A DNA stretch of 64,000 nt. Origin: Nitrospirota bacterium (lineage in GTDB: Bacteria > Nitrospirota > Thermodesulfovibrionia > UBA6902). Below the pieces are notes generated by a model that saw only the letters and a list, made by a program, of their open reading frames with translations, ran no database searches and was not told the DNA's origin. The DNA is taken from contig JACRHD010000039.1 in NCBI GenBank assembly GCA_016234115.1, forward strand, positions 1 to 64,000, read 5' to 3'. Each line of letters opens with the position of its first letter. Within the stretch, counting starts at the first letter, position 1. A program made the position numbers and the translations under genes. Shown here piece after piece: positions 6,116 to 14,856 of the stretch.

Positions 6116-8271
6116 AATATCTCCCTTGGTTTTCCAGCTTCCCCGGGGGGGCCGACCACGCCTTCTTCTTCAAGCATCTCCATTATCCTGGCGGCCCTGT
6201 TATAGCCGATCTTCATCCTGCGCTGGATGTACGAAATCGAGGCCTGTCCCGCAGACAGTACGATGTCGCGGGCCTGAAGGTAAAGCTCGTCCTTGTCGTC
6301 CTCGAGACGTGACACTTCCTGTGATCCTTCGGATATGGTTTCAAATAATGTATAATCCGGACCCGCCTGCGCTTTTATGAAATCCACGACGCCCCTGATT
6401 TCCTCCTCACTCACGTACGCGCCGTGGATCCTTTTCAGCTTCTTGCCGGGGCTGACAAAGAGCATATCGCCTTTGCCCAGGAGTTGGTCCGCGCCGTATG
6501 TATCGAGGATGATCCGGGAGTCCAGTTTTGAGGAGACCTGGAAAGATATCCTTGAAGGGAAGTTGGCCTTGATTATGCCCGTGATGACGTCCACGGACGG
6601 TCTCTGTGTAGCAAGGATAAGGTGTATGCCGGCAGCCCGCGCCATTTGCGCCAGACGGGCAATGGAGTCTTCGACTTCATGCCCTGAGGCAAACATCAGG
6701 TCCGCAAGCTCGTCAATGAATATGACGATATAGGGAAGAGGCTCTCTTTCTATTACAGTATTACCCTCCTCTTTAATTTTGAATTTTGAATCTTGAATTT
6801 TGAATTTATCGTTATATGCTTCGATGTTTCTGGCCCCGCTTTCGGCAAGCAGCCTGTACCTCCGTTCCATCTCGAACACCAGCATCTTCAGCGCGTTTGA
6901 CGCTTCTTTGGGAAGCGTGATGACCGGCATCAAAAGATGCGGTATCTCCGAATAGGCGGAAAGTTCGAGCATCTTCGGATCGATCATCAGCATCTTGACC
7001 TCTTTGGGCTTTGCCCTGTATAAAAGGCTCAGAACGATGCTGTTCATCCCTACGCTTTTTCCCGAGCCTGTGGCCCCCGCTATAAGGAGATGGGGCATTT
7101 TACTCAGGTCCGCCATGACAGGAGTGCCGAAGATGTCTTTTCCGAGGGCAAGGGTCAATTTGGAGTGACTTTTCCTGAACACGTCCGAGACTATCAGGTC
7201 CTTTAAAAAAACATCTTCCCGTTCCGGGTTCGGCACTTCGATGCCCAGCGTCGACCTTCCGTGAATCGGAGAAATACGGATGCTGTTTGCCTTCATCGCC
7301 ATCGCAAGGTCGTCCGAAAGGGACATGACTTTGTTGATCTTGATGCCCGGCGCGGGCTCGAACTCAAACATCGTTACTACCGGGCCGGGAGACACATAAG
7401 TTACTTTACCTTCAATGGAATAATCCTGGAGCTTTTTCTCCAGCAGCCCGGACTGCTGAAGCAGATCTTCTTTAGAGGGTCTCCATTTTGACGCAGAGGG
7501 GTCTTTCAAAAGATCTACGCCGGGGAGAACGTAATCGCCGGCCTGCTCCGCGCGCTTTGCGGGTGATTTATGCGGCCTTATCTTTACCTCAAGCGGCTCA
7601 AGCGGCAGAGGCTCCTGTATGGCAGGCGCATCCGGCCATTCCGCCGCTTCGGCTATTACAGTTTCTTTTTCAGGCGGTCCTTTTGCCGCTGTTTCTTCTT
7701 TAATCAGCGGCCCTTCTTTCTGTTCCTCTTTTACTTTCGCCCTGTCTTTTGCCATCAGTATCTTGCTTTTCGCATTTCTCGCCAGATCGGCCACCGAGAA
7801 CTGAATGATGTACATCAGGCAAACAAGCGTCAACGTGGCAAAGAGCAGAAGCGACCCGATAGATGAAATGATCCTGTAAGTGAACTCAGTGATTATTATC
7901 CCCGCGGCCCCTCCGGAATGACTGCCGAAAAGCATGGTAAAAAGGGAGGCCGTCGAGATTGTCAGAATGACCAGTGTGCCGGCAAATAAATAGGGCCTCT
8001 GCGGCAACGTCCTGCCCAGGACCTTTCTTATTCCGTAAAACAGAAGGACGGCCGGTATTATGTAAGATGAAAAACCGAGCCCCTGCAGAAAAATATCAGA
8101 GACATTTGCCCCAAAGCGGCCGAGCAGATTTTTTAATTCATAAGTGTTATGCGTGAAAACGGATTGGTCCCACGGATTGTGGCTGAAGAGACTGATGCTA
8201 ATAACAAGCCCCGCGAGTATCGCCAGGATGCCGATAATCTCATCCTTTATCCTGCTGCCTTTTTCTTCCAT
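6100..8271 (-). CDS. ftsK: DNA translocase FtsK
   Basis: A 723-residue FtsK/SpoIIIE protein that pumps chromosome-dimer DNA at the septum. The N-terminal part has about four membrane segments (residues 12-185), then a charged Pro/Glu-rich linker. The motor has Walker A GATGSGKS at about 399-406 and Walker B PYIVIFIDELADLM near 510-523, then LATQRPSVDVITGIIKANFP. The C-terminal gamma winged helix (ASISYIQRRMKIGYNRAARI) reads KOPS sites. Between YNDK and ERE (about residues 487-500) the usual short loop contains a heptad repeat translated as FKIQDSKFKI, in frame. First gene of the ftsK-lolA-deacetylase operon. Confidence 0.95.
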   Translation of the reverse strand: MEEKGSRIKDEIIGILAILAGLVISISLFSHNPWDQSVFTHNTYELKNLLGRFGANVSDIFLQGLGFSSYIIPAVLLFYGIRKVLGRTLPQRPYLFAGTLVILTISTASLFTMLFGSHSGGAAGIIITEFTYRIISSIGSLLLFATLTLVCLMYIIQFSVADLARNAKSKILMAKDRAKVKEEQKEGPLIKEETAAKGPPEKETVIAEAAEWPDAPAIQEPLPLEPLEVKIRPHKSPAKRAEQAGDYVLPGVDLLKDPSASKWRPSKEDLLQQSGLLEKKLQDYSIEGKVTYVSPGPVVTMFEFEPAPGIKINKVMSLSDDLAMAMKANSIRISPIHGRSTLGIEVPNPEREDVFLKDLIVSDVFRKSHSKLTLALGKDIFGTPVMADLSKMPHLLIAGATGSGKSVGMNSIVLSLLYRAKPKEVKMLMIDPKMLELSAYSEIPHLLMPVITLPKEASNALKMLVFEMERRYRLLAESGARNIEAYNDKFKIQDSKFKIKEEGNTVIEREPLPYIVIFIDELADLMFASGHEVEDSIARLAQMARAAGIHLILATQRPSVDVITGIIKANFPSRISFQVSSKLDSRIILDTYGADQLLGKGDMLFVSPGKKLKRIHGAYVSEEEIRGVVDFIKAQAGPDYTLFETISEGSQEVSRLEDDKDELYLQARDIVLSAGQASISYIQRRMKIGYNRAARIMEMLEEEGVVGPPGEAGKPREILWKKQ
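6775..6808. repeat. AATTTTG heptad repeat inserted in frame in ftsK
   Basis: Five degenerate copies of the heptad AATTTTG/AATCTTG lie inside the motor-domain coding sequence, before the Walker B strand. Confidence 0.8.
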
Positions 8272-8334
8272 CCTGGCATAGATTCTAACATTTTAGCCGC
8301 CTCAGTGGGTATATTTCCTGATAAAAAAATGAAT

Positions 8335-8490
8335 AACCACAGAGGACACGGAGACACGGAGAACAAATAAAAAGAATTTATCCACAGATTGCACAGATGA
8401 GCATAGATTTTTTTTGATATTATTTTTTTAATCCGTGTAATCTGTGAAATCTGTGGACAAAAGTTGTTTTTCTCTGCGTCCTCTGTGGTT
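8335..8490. repeat. Nested palindromic element: ACCACAGAG arms around CCACAGATT arms
   Basis: The outer arms are of the period-8 family (AACCACAGAGGACACGGAGA and TCTGCGTCCTCTGTGGTT). The inner arms (8380-8457) are of the period-9 family (TCCACAGATTGCACAGATGA and TGTAATCTGTGAAATCTGTG). It lies between ftsK and uppP. Confidence 0.8.
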
Positions 8491-8499
8491 AAGAGCCCT

Positions 8500-9291
8500 T
8501 TACATATAATAAAAAAGCACGGCAACCCCGAAGACGACCCTGTATACGGCGAAGGAATCAAAGGTATGTCTCGTGACAAATCCGATGAATGCCCTGATGA
8601 CAAACAGGGCCGAGAAAAAAGAGACAACGAAGCCGACGGCGAAGACAGGTAAATCCCCCGCAGTCAATCCGTGAAGGCTCTTTAACAGGTCGTAAGAGGT
8701 GGCGGCGAACATGGTGGGTATCGCAAGGAAAAAGGAAAATTCCGTAGCGGCCTTTCTCTCCAGGCCGAAGCACATGGCGCCCATAATTGTCGCGCCTGCC
8801 CTTGAGACCCCGGGGAAAAGCGAAAGGGTCTGCGCCATGCCTATGCCGAAGGCCTGCTTGAAGGAGACATCATCGACGTCCTTTACAACTGATTTTTTTA
8901 TGACCCTTTCAATAACGAATATGGCTATGCCGCCCCCGATGAGGGCAAAGGCGACGGTCACGGGATTAAATAAATGACGTTTTATAAAAGAATGCGTGAG
9001 GAGTCCGAAGAACACCGCGGGAAGGAATGCTATCAGGAGGTTCAGCAGGAAGCGGTTTGTCTTTTCCGTGCCGATGCCTCTGAAAGAGGACGACACCTTT
9101 TCACGATACATCCATACCACGGCAAGTATCGCGCCAAGCTGTATAAATACCTCAAAGGTCTTTGCTGTCTCACTGGTAAAGCCCAGCACGTCGCCCGCGA
9201 GGATGAGATGGCCTGTGGAAGATACGGGTAAAAACTCGGTAATGCCTTCAACCACACCGAGGATTATGGCCTTGCTTACGTCACTGAACAT
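8500..9291 (-). CDS. uppP: Undecaprenyl-diphosphatase UppP (BacA)
   Basis: A 263-residue polytopic membrane enzyme that dephosphorylates undecaprenyl diphosphate to recycle the lipid carrier for peptidoglycan and O-antigen synthesis. Both signature regions are intact: EGITEFLPVSSTGHL near the N-terminus with the catalytic Glu, and LFPGVSRAGATI near the middle with the catalytic Ser/Arg. About eight membrane helices are evident. Length is normal. It is a single gene isolated by palindromic repeat elements on both sides. Confidence 0.95.
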   Translation of the reverse strand: MFSDVSKAIILGVVEGITEFLPVSSTGHLILAGDVLGFTSETAKTFEVFIQLGAILAVVWMYREKVSSSFRGIGTEKTNRFLLNLLIAFLPAVFFGLLTHSFIKRHLFNPVTVAFALIGGGIAIFVIERVIKKSVVKDVDDVSFKQAFGIGMAQTLSLFPGVSRAGATIMGAMCFGLERKAATEFSFFLAIPTMFAATSYDLLKSLHGLTAGDLPVFAVGFVVSFFSALFVIRAFIGFVTRHTFDSFAVYRVVFGVAVLFYYM

Positions 9292-9336
9292 TCATGCATT
9301 GTAACAGTTTACGGTTTTCTGTTTCCAGTCAGTTTG

Positions 9337-9498
9337 AACCACAGAGGCACTGAGACACAGAGAAAAGCAACTTTCATCCACAGATTTCGCAGATTACACA
9401 GATTTAAAGAACAATCTCAATAGAAATCTGTGTTCATCTGTGTAATCTGTGGATGATTTTATTTTAATTCTTCTCCGTGCCTCTGTGTCTCTGCGGTT
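9337..9498. repeat. Nested palindromic element: ACCACAGAG arms around CCACAGATT arms
   Basis: Same nested plan as 8335-8490. The inner arms at 9376-9454 are CCACAGATT, TCGCAGATT, ACACAGATT and the reverse. The spacers of the two nested elements are not similar, so they appear to be independent assemblies of the same arm families. Confidence 0.8.
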
Positions 9499-9502
9499 TT
9501 TT

Positions 9503-10063
9503 TTACTCCTTCATCCCCGATTCTTTCATGATCCCGGAAAGCTCCTCGTCATCCGCGGACACATCGGGCAGGATCAGATGGCCGTCCGAGTCCTTTTTCA
9601 GACTTGTAATGCCGGGATGCAATTTTTCAAGCTGTTTCAGCTCCAGGACCTGGCTTCTTACCGTTGCAAGGAGCCGCCTGTTTTCTTCTTCAAGATTGAA
9701 TTTCTCCACGGCCGAGCGGATGGAGAGCTTCAATTCGATATCATCCCAGGGTTTTGTGAAAAACCTGTATATCTCCCCGCTGTTGACCGCGCTCATGGCC
9801 GCCTGAATGCTCGCATACCCCGTCAGCATAATCCTGACGGTTTCAGGCAGCATATTCTTTGCCGTCGCCAACAGTTCGGTCCCCGTCATTCCCGGCATCT
9901 TTTCATCCGATATGATGAGTTTGATCCTGTGCTCCTTCAGCACCTCGATCGCCGCCGCCCCGCTGTTCGCCGTAAATATAACATACGGCTCGTCCAGCAG
10001 AGACCTCCTGATGGCGGATATTACATCAGGATCGTCATCGACTATCAATATGGAATTTTCCAT
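9503..10063 (-). CDS. Response regulator, receiver domain with short C-terminal tail
   Basis: A 186-residue protein. The receiver domain fills residues 4-125, with acidic pocket DDD near the N-terminus, phospho-acceptor Asp in LIISDEKMPGMTG, Thr/Ser in MLTGYAS and Lys in FFTKPWDD. A coiled-coil-like stretch (VEKFNLEEENRRLLATVRSQ) and an acidic tail follow; there is no recognisable output domain. Its receiver is of the same LTGYA/KPW type as those in the neighbouring ATPase, HD-GYP and PAS proteins, which suggests origin by duplication. It probably acts by protein contact downstream of one of the local kinases. Confidence 0.85.
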   Translation of the reverse strand: MENSILIVDDDPDVISAIRRSLLDEPYVIFTANSGAAAIEVLKEHRIKLIISDEKMPGMTGTELLATAKNMLPETVRIMLTGYASIQAAMSAVNSGEIYRFFTKPWDDIELKLSIRSAVEKFNLEEENRRLLATVRSQVLELKQLEKLHPGITSLKKDSDGHLILPDVSADDEELSGIMKESGMKE

Positions 10064-10095
10064 TTTATCCTCCCGCTAACTTAAATATACTTAAT

Positions 10096-10227
10096 AACCA
10101 CGGAGACACTGAGACACAGAGTTAAGTGAGAAGTTGGACCGAGATAAAAAAACTGACAAACTTCCTACTTCCTATTTCTCACTTCCCACTTATTATTTTT
10201 TCTCCGTGCCTCCGTGTCTCTGTGGTA
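10096..10227. repeat. Composite palindromic element, second copy of the 3389-3544 type
   Basis: Outer ACCACGGAGACACTGAGACA arms, inner AGTGAGA heptads and a spacer AAACTGACAAACTTCCTACT shared with the element at 3389-3544. Confidence 0.8.
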
Positions 10228-10238
10228 AATCAAGCTTT

Positions 10239-12677
10239 TCATTCATCACGCTGCTCTATCGCCTTTGAAGAACCGCACAGGGGACAGATGTTCCATTCTT
10301 TTTCAAGAGGGATCATGCAGCGTCTGCAGAAGTCCTGTTTGAAGGACCCGCAGAAAGGACAAAAGGCAAATTTCGCGTCAATGGTCCTCCGGCATTTGTT
10401 GCACACCCGTTCATGTCTTGTCTGCGGCCCGATTACCCGCACAATCTCGTCGAGTGTCGTCGCGCCGATTTTTACCTTCTGCATCCCGTCTTCAATCAGC
10501 GTCCTCATGCCGCCTGCGCGGGCCATCCCCATCAGCTCCGATTCCTTGTAGCCGCCGCTGATGAGATGCCTGAAGTCGTCATTCATGGTAAATATCTCGA
10601 AAATGCCTGTCCTTCCGAGATATCCCGTATTATTACATTTCTCGCAGCCCTTGCCGTAGAAGACCTTTTCGAGCGTATCTTCGTTTACTTTCAGCAGTTG
10701 CAGGAGCTCTTTTTCAGGCCGTTTTTCGGTCTTGCAGTATTTACAGGCGGTCCTTACAAGCCTCTGCGCGAGGAGACCCTCGATAGCGGAGGCGATAAGA
10801 TAAGGCTTTACTCCCATATCGATAAGACGGGTTAAGGAAGCGATGGAATTATTTGTATGCAGGGTCGATAAGACCATGTGGCCGGTCAGGGCCGCCTTGA
10901 AGGCCACGTCCGCGGTCTCCATGTCTCTGATCTCGCCGACGAGGATGACGTCCGGGTCCTGGCGGAGAGTGGCGCGGAGGACGGACGCGAAAGAAAGGCC
11001 TATCTTTTCCAGGACGAACACCTGGTTGGCCTCTTCCAGAAAATATTCGACTGGGTCCTCGATGGTCTCGAAATTCTTCGTGCTCTCGCGCATGGCGTTC
11101 AATATCGAATAGAGCATGGTCGTCTTTCCGCTGCCTGTCGGGCCGGCTGAAATTATCATCCCCTGCGGTTTCTTCAAAACGGTGAAGACCTTCAGCAGGT
11201 CGTCCGGCAGCACGCCGAGCTCGTCTAATTTCCTGATCGCGGCGCTCTTGTCGAGTATCCTCATGACTACCTTTTCCCCGCTTATCGTGGGCATCGTGGA
11301 GACCCGGATATCGACGATCCTCGTGCCTGATTTGACCGTTATCCTGCCGTCCTGGGGCCTGCGACGTTCTGAAATGTCCATCCTGGCCAATATCTTTATC
11401 CTCGATATAGTGGCCAGGTGCAGGTCCGAAGGTATCCTGATCTTGGTGCGCAGCATGCCGTCTATACGGTATCTGATAATGGTGTACTTGGTCTTGGGTT
11501 CAATGTGGATATCGCTTGCCCTGTAACGGACCGCCTCGGAGATTATCGCGTTGACTATGCGTATTATGGGGGGGACTTCAGAGGTGCCTATCAGCTCCTG
11601 GAGATTGACGTCAGGGTCTTCCTCGTCGATGATGATATCGATTTCATCCAGCGGCTCGATCTCTGAGACGTCTTCCATATTTTCCGGCAGGTCCATGTCC
11701 CGTTCCCCGTAAGCGTTCTTCAGATGGGCCAGTATCCTTGAGCTTCCGGCTATGAGCGGCGCCACCTTCAGACCTGTCATAAAGGTGATGTTGTCGCACT
11801 TGAATATGTCCGAGGGGTCCGCCATCGCCACCCGGATCTGTTTATTGTCGACCAGGATAGGGATGAGCCGGTTTCTTTCACAGAAATCCCTCGGCAGGAA
11901 TTTCACCACGTTCGGCGACAGGTTCAACTCCCCGAGATCGACGCATTCTACGTTTAAATGGTTCTGCATGGCCTTGACTATCGCGGGTTCAGTCGCCAAA
12001 CCGAGCCTGACAATCGTTTCTGAGATGAACTCGTCTTTATTCTTCTCCCTCATCGTCCTGTCAAGGTCCTGCCTGCTTATAACGCCCGACTTTACGAGGA
12101 TGCTTCCCATGGCCCCGCGGCTTTCATTTACGATGGAGCAGTAATTTTTGATCTTCTGTTCCTGGTTTTTTGTTATTTCCTTCAGTCTTTTGTTTTCCTG
12201 CAGGAGCGTATACTGCTGAAGGGCCAGGCTGACTGTGAGCCTGAGGTCTTCGTCACCCCACGGCTTTGTGATGAATTTATAAACCGCCCCTTCGTTGACG
12301 GCGCCCATGATCGTCTGGATATCGGCATGTCCCGTAAGCATGATCCTGATGGTTGCGGGCCATTGCTGCTTGATCATCTTGAGCAGTTGAGAGCCCGTCA
12401 TTCCGGGCATTCTGTAGTCCGAAATGACGAGATGGATTTTGTCCCTCGCCATGACCGAGAGGGCCTCTTCCGCGTTTTTGGCCAGATGGATATTGTAATT
12501 CTCATCGAGGAACACCCTCTTGAGCGCGCGGAGCACCCCCTCTTCATCGTCGACAAACAGAAGGCTGAAGCTGTCCCTCGCAGTAAGGGTCTCGTCCGCC
12601 TTTTCATTCACAGGAGTAACAAGGGCGCTGTCCCGGGTCGCTTCAGAGGTTTTAAACAGTCCGGCGTATTTAGACAT
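10239..12677 (-). CDS. PilB/GspE-type secretion ATPase with N-terminal receiver domain and C-terminal zinc ribbons
   Basis: An 812-residue fusion. Residues about 38-155 are a complete receiver domain (LLFVDDEEG, phospho-Asp in LVISDYRMPGMTG, MLTGHAD, FITKPWGDED). About 185-340 is a MshEN-type c-di-GMP-binding-like domain. The assembly ATPase follows, with Walker A AGPTGSGKTTM near 511, Walker B DPDVILVGEIRD and the His box STLHTNNS. A CxxC pair (CKYCKTEK, CEKCNNTG) is typical of GspE/PilB. The last 65 residues add three more CxxC pairs (CNKC, CPFC, CRRC, CPLC), a double zinc-ribbon-like tail. It would power pilus extension, with assembly under two-component control. No pilin gene is nearby. 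Confidence 0.9.
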   Translation of the reverse strand: MSKYAGLFKTSEATRDSALVTPVNEKADETLTARDSFSLLFVDDEEGVLRALKRVFLDENYNIHLAKNAEEALSVMARDKIHLVISDYRMPGMTGSQLLKMIKQQWPATIRIMLTGHADIQTIMGAVNEGAVYKFITKPWGDEDLRLTVSLALQQYTLLQENKRLKEITKNQEQKIKNYCSIVNESRGAMGSILVKSGVISRQDLDRTMREKNKDEFISETIVRLGLATEPAIVKAMQNHLNVECVDLGELNLSPNVVKFLPRDFCERNRLIPILVDNKQIRVAMADPSDIFKCDNITFMTGLKVAPLIAGSSRILAHLKNAYGERDMDLPENMEDVSEIEPLDEIDIIIDEEDPDVNLQELIGTSEVPPIIRIVNAIISEAVRYRASDIHIEPKTKYTIIRYRIDGMLRTKIRIPSDLHLATISRIKILARMDISERRRPQDGRITVKSGTRIVDIRVSTMPTISGEKVVMRILDKSAAIRKLDELGVLPDDLLKVFTVLKKPQGMIISAGPTGSGKTTMLYSILNAMRESTKNFETIEDPVEYFLEEANQVFVLEKIGLSFASVLRATLRQDPDVILVGEIRDMETADVAFKAALTGHMVLSTLHTNNSIASLTRLIDMGVKPYLIASAIEGLLAQRLVRTACKYCKTEKRPEKELLQLLKVNEDTLEKVFYGKGCEKCNNTGYLGRTGIFEIFTMNDDFRHLISGGYKESELMGMARAGGMRTLIEDGMQKVKIGATTLDEIVRVIGPQTRHERVCNKCRRTIDAKFAFCPFCGSFKQDFCRRCMIPLEKEWNICPLCGSSKAIEQRDE

Positions 12678-12693
12678 GGATCACTTTCAATTC

Positions 12694-12782
12694 TCCACAG
12701 ATTCCGCAGAATTCACAGAAAAAAAAGGAAGACATAAATCCCTTCCTGAAAATAATCTGTGTCAATCTGTGTAATCTGTGGC
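12694..12782. repeat. Inverted CCACAGATT (period 9) repeat element
   Basis: Left arm TCCACAGATTCCGCAGAATT, right arm TCTGTGTCAATCTGTGTAAT. The same family forms the inner arms of the nested elements at 8335 and 9337. It separates the ATPase gene from the histidine kinase gene. Confidence 0.8.
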
Positions 12783-12791
12783 TCATACTCA

Positions 12792-14096
12792 TCATTCTTC
12801 TTTTTTGATCTGTGGTTTCTGTTTTGTATTCACCGGCAGTGTGATGATGAACGTCGCGCCCTCTCCGGCCCTGCTTTCAACGTTGACGGTCCCTCCGTAG
12901 GACGTGACGATTTCATGCGTGACGTTGAGTCCCATACCGGTCCCTTTGCCGACCTCCTTGGTCGTGAAAAACGGATCGAAAATGCGGTTTATTATTTTTT
13001 CCGGGATGCCGGGGCCGTTGTCTGAAAAAAGTATTATGATATGATCATCAACGCAACGTGTCTCGATGACCAGTTTAAGGCCCTCTTTCCCGGTCTGCAG
13101 TGAATTCAGGATGATATTGAAGAAGGCCTGGCATATGCCGGCCGGGTCGCAGGTAAACGGCGGCAGGGGCCGGTAGTCCCTTACGACCCCCGCGTCACCG
13201 GGTATCTCGTGGGCGAGGACGCTGAGGGTCCTGTCGATTTCAGCATTTATATCGGCGTCGGCTTTATGCGTTTCATCAATATGTGAGAACCCCCTGAGGT
13301 CGGACACGATCTTCTTTACCCTCTCCGCCCCGCCGATGCTCTCCCTGATAAGGTCGTCCACATCGGACAGCACATGATCGAGTTTATATTGCAGCCACTT
13401 CCGGTTTGCCGCTTCCCTGTCTGCGTCGGACACCTCGGTTTTTGAAAGGGTGTCCCGGAAGAAGGCCAGCATTTCTTTCATCTTTGCCGAGTACTGCTTC
13501 AAGGTATTTATATTGCTGAGTATGTAGCCGAGGGGATTGTTTATTTCATGCGCTATCCCGGCGGCAAGCTGTCCGATGGAGACGATCTTCTCCTGATGCA
13601 GGAGTTTGGCGTGGGCCTGTTTAAGCTCTTCATTGCGACGGCTGACCTGTCTTTCAAGGTTTTCCGCAAGGTCGCGGTATTTGATCTCCGACTCCTTCAG
13701 CATGTTGCATGTCTGAAGGAGCTCTTCATAGGAGCGGTTGATTACCGTCCTGTGAGTTTCCGTGGCAAGCAGCGACCGGTGATTGCTTTTTAAGACAATA
13801 TTGAGGGCATCATACGCCGCTTCACCGACGGCCTTCAGGACCGGTCCGTTCGCGCCGTCTCCCTTTATGACCACGTATCCGGCAATCTCGCCTTCAAGGT
13901 AGAAGGGTTTTTTTATATTGAATACGTGTCCGTCAGGGGAAGGTCCGAAATGACATAAAATCTCACCCTCCGCGTCTTCCACCGCGCCGTATGAAGCCCC
14001 CGCTTTTGCGGCGTTTTGCAGAAGCTGCATGGCGTCGGCCTCCCTGAGCACGTCCTTCAGCTTTACATCGGACCCTATGATATATTCATTGTCCAT
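12792..14096 (-). CDS. Sensor histidine kinase, soluble
   Basis: A 434-residue kinase without membrane segments. The N-terminal ~110 residues form a small sensory domain (DAMQLLQNAAKAGASYGAVE, possibly PocR-like). A coiled coil follows, then the phospho-acceptor helix GIAHEINNPLGYILSN near residue 180 and a full HATPase domain (N box IILNSLQTG, G1 DNGPGIPE, F box FDPFFTTK, G2 GKGTGMGLNV). A GGGAGGAC site precedes the ATG. It overlaps the upstream GTPase gene by 11 bp, so both are translated from one message. Confidence 0.9.
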   Translation of the reverse strand: MDNEYIIGSDVKLKDVLREADAMQLLQNAAKAGASYGAVEDAEGEILCHFGPSPDGHVFNIKKPFYLEGEIAGYVVIKGDGANGPVLKAVGEAAYDALNIVLKSNHRSLLATETHRTVINRSYEELLQTCNMLKESEIKYRDLAENLERQVSRRNEELKQAHAKLLHQEKIVSIGQLAAGIAHEINNPLGYILSNINTLKQYSAKMKEMLAFFRDTLSKTEVSDADREAANRKWLQYKLDHVLSDVDDLIRESIGGAERVKKIVSDLRGFSHIDETHKADADINAEIDRTLSVLAHEIPGDAGVVRDYRPLPPFTCDPAGICQAFFNIILNSLQTGKEGLKLVIETRCVDDHIIILFSDNGPGIPEKIINRIFDPFFTTKEVGKGTGMGLNVTHEIVTSYGGTVNVESRAGEGATFIITLPVNTKQKPQIKKEE

Positions 14097-14751
14097 GCAA
14101 CCGGGTCCTCCCTGTCAATGTCCGCACAAATGTATTCTCGTCCAGACCGTGTTTTTCGGAAAGGTGATATCTTTTATCTATACTGGAATAAGTCAGCCCG
14201 GCAAGTTTTTCGAAGGTCTCCACTATGCCCCCTCCTTCGACTGCCGAGGCCATGAATACAGGGACACCCGTAGGCCCCCATGTTTTCTTTATATCCGCCT
14301 CGGCAACGATATTATTCAGATCACGCTTGTTAAACTGGACCACAAGCGGGACCTTCTCTATATCAAGACCGACAAAGCGGAGGTTTTCCTCGAGGTTCCT
14401 GAAGCTCTCGAAATTATTTGTCTCCTCGGACAACTGCGAGTCCGCGATGAACACGACCCCGTCAGCCCTCTGCAGAACGGCCTTCCTCGTCGCATCGTGC
14501 TTTACCTGGCCCGGGACGGTAAATACCTTCAATTTGATTTTAAGTCCGCTCGGCGCGACGAGGAAGAACGGGAGCAGGTCGAAGAAGATCGTCCTGTCGT
14601 CCTTCGTATCAAGGACGGTAAGGTCTCCTTTGCCCTCACTGTCCAATAAATCATAGAGGCGCAGCAGGTTCGTGGTCTTGCCCGAAAGGGCCGGGCCGTA
14701 GTAAACCAGCTTGAGGACCATTTTATTCTCTAATTCGTCGTATTCAATCAT
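14086..14751 (-). CDS. MglA-like small GTPase
   Basis: A 221-residue Ras-like GTPase from the chosen start. G1 is YYGPALSGKTTNL, G3 is replaced by the MglA-type VPGQ (KVFTVPGQVKHDATRKA), and G4 is QFNKRDL. Relatives (MglA of Myxococcus) set cell polarity and switch type IV pili and motility machines between poles. Here it sits between a histidine kinase and an HD-GYP regulator and close to a pilus ATPase, which supports such a role. The frame is open to 14796, but those 15 codons are translated repeat (MTTWPLDPLDPLSKL), so I start at the ATG at 14751, giving the MglA-like N-terminus MIEYDELENKMVLKLVYYG. Confidence 0.85.
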   Translation of the reverse strand: MIEYDELENKMVLKLVYYGPALSGKTTNLLRLYDLLDSEGKGDLTVLDTKDDRTIFFDLLPFFLVAPSGLKIKLKVFTVPGQVKHDATRKAVLQRADGVVFIADSQLSEETNNFESFRNLEENLRFVGLDIEKVPLVVQFNKRDLNNIVAEADIKKTWGPTGVPVFMASAVEGGGIVETFEKLAGLTYSSIDKRYHLSEKHGLDENTFVRTLTGRTRLHGQ

Positions 14752-14762
14752 TAATTTACTTA

Positions 14763-14850
14763 AAGGGTCCAAGGGGTCGAGGGGCCAAGTGGTCAAGTAA
14801 AAATAAATCTTTAAACCTTGAACCCTCGGACCCTAAACCCTTGGACCCTG
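14763..14850. repeat. Inverted GGGTCCAA-type repeat element
   Basis: Left arm AAGGGTCCAAGGGGTCGAGG; right arm CTTGAACCCTCGGACCCTAA plus ACCCTTGGACCC; A/T-rich spacer. The period is about 8 bp. The same family occurs at 27571-27662 and 41144-41218. Confidence 0.75.
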
Positions 14851-14856
14851 TCTTTT

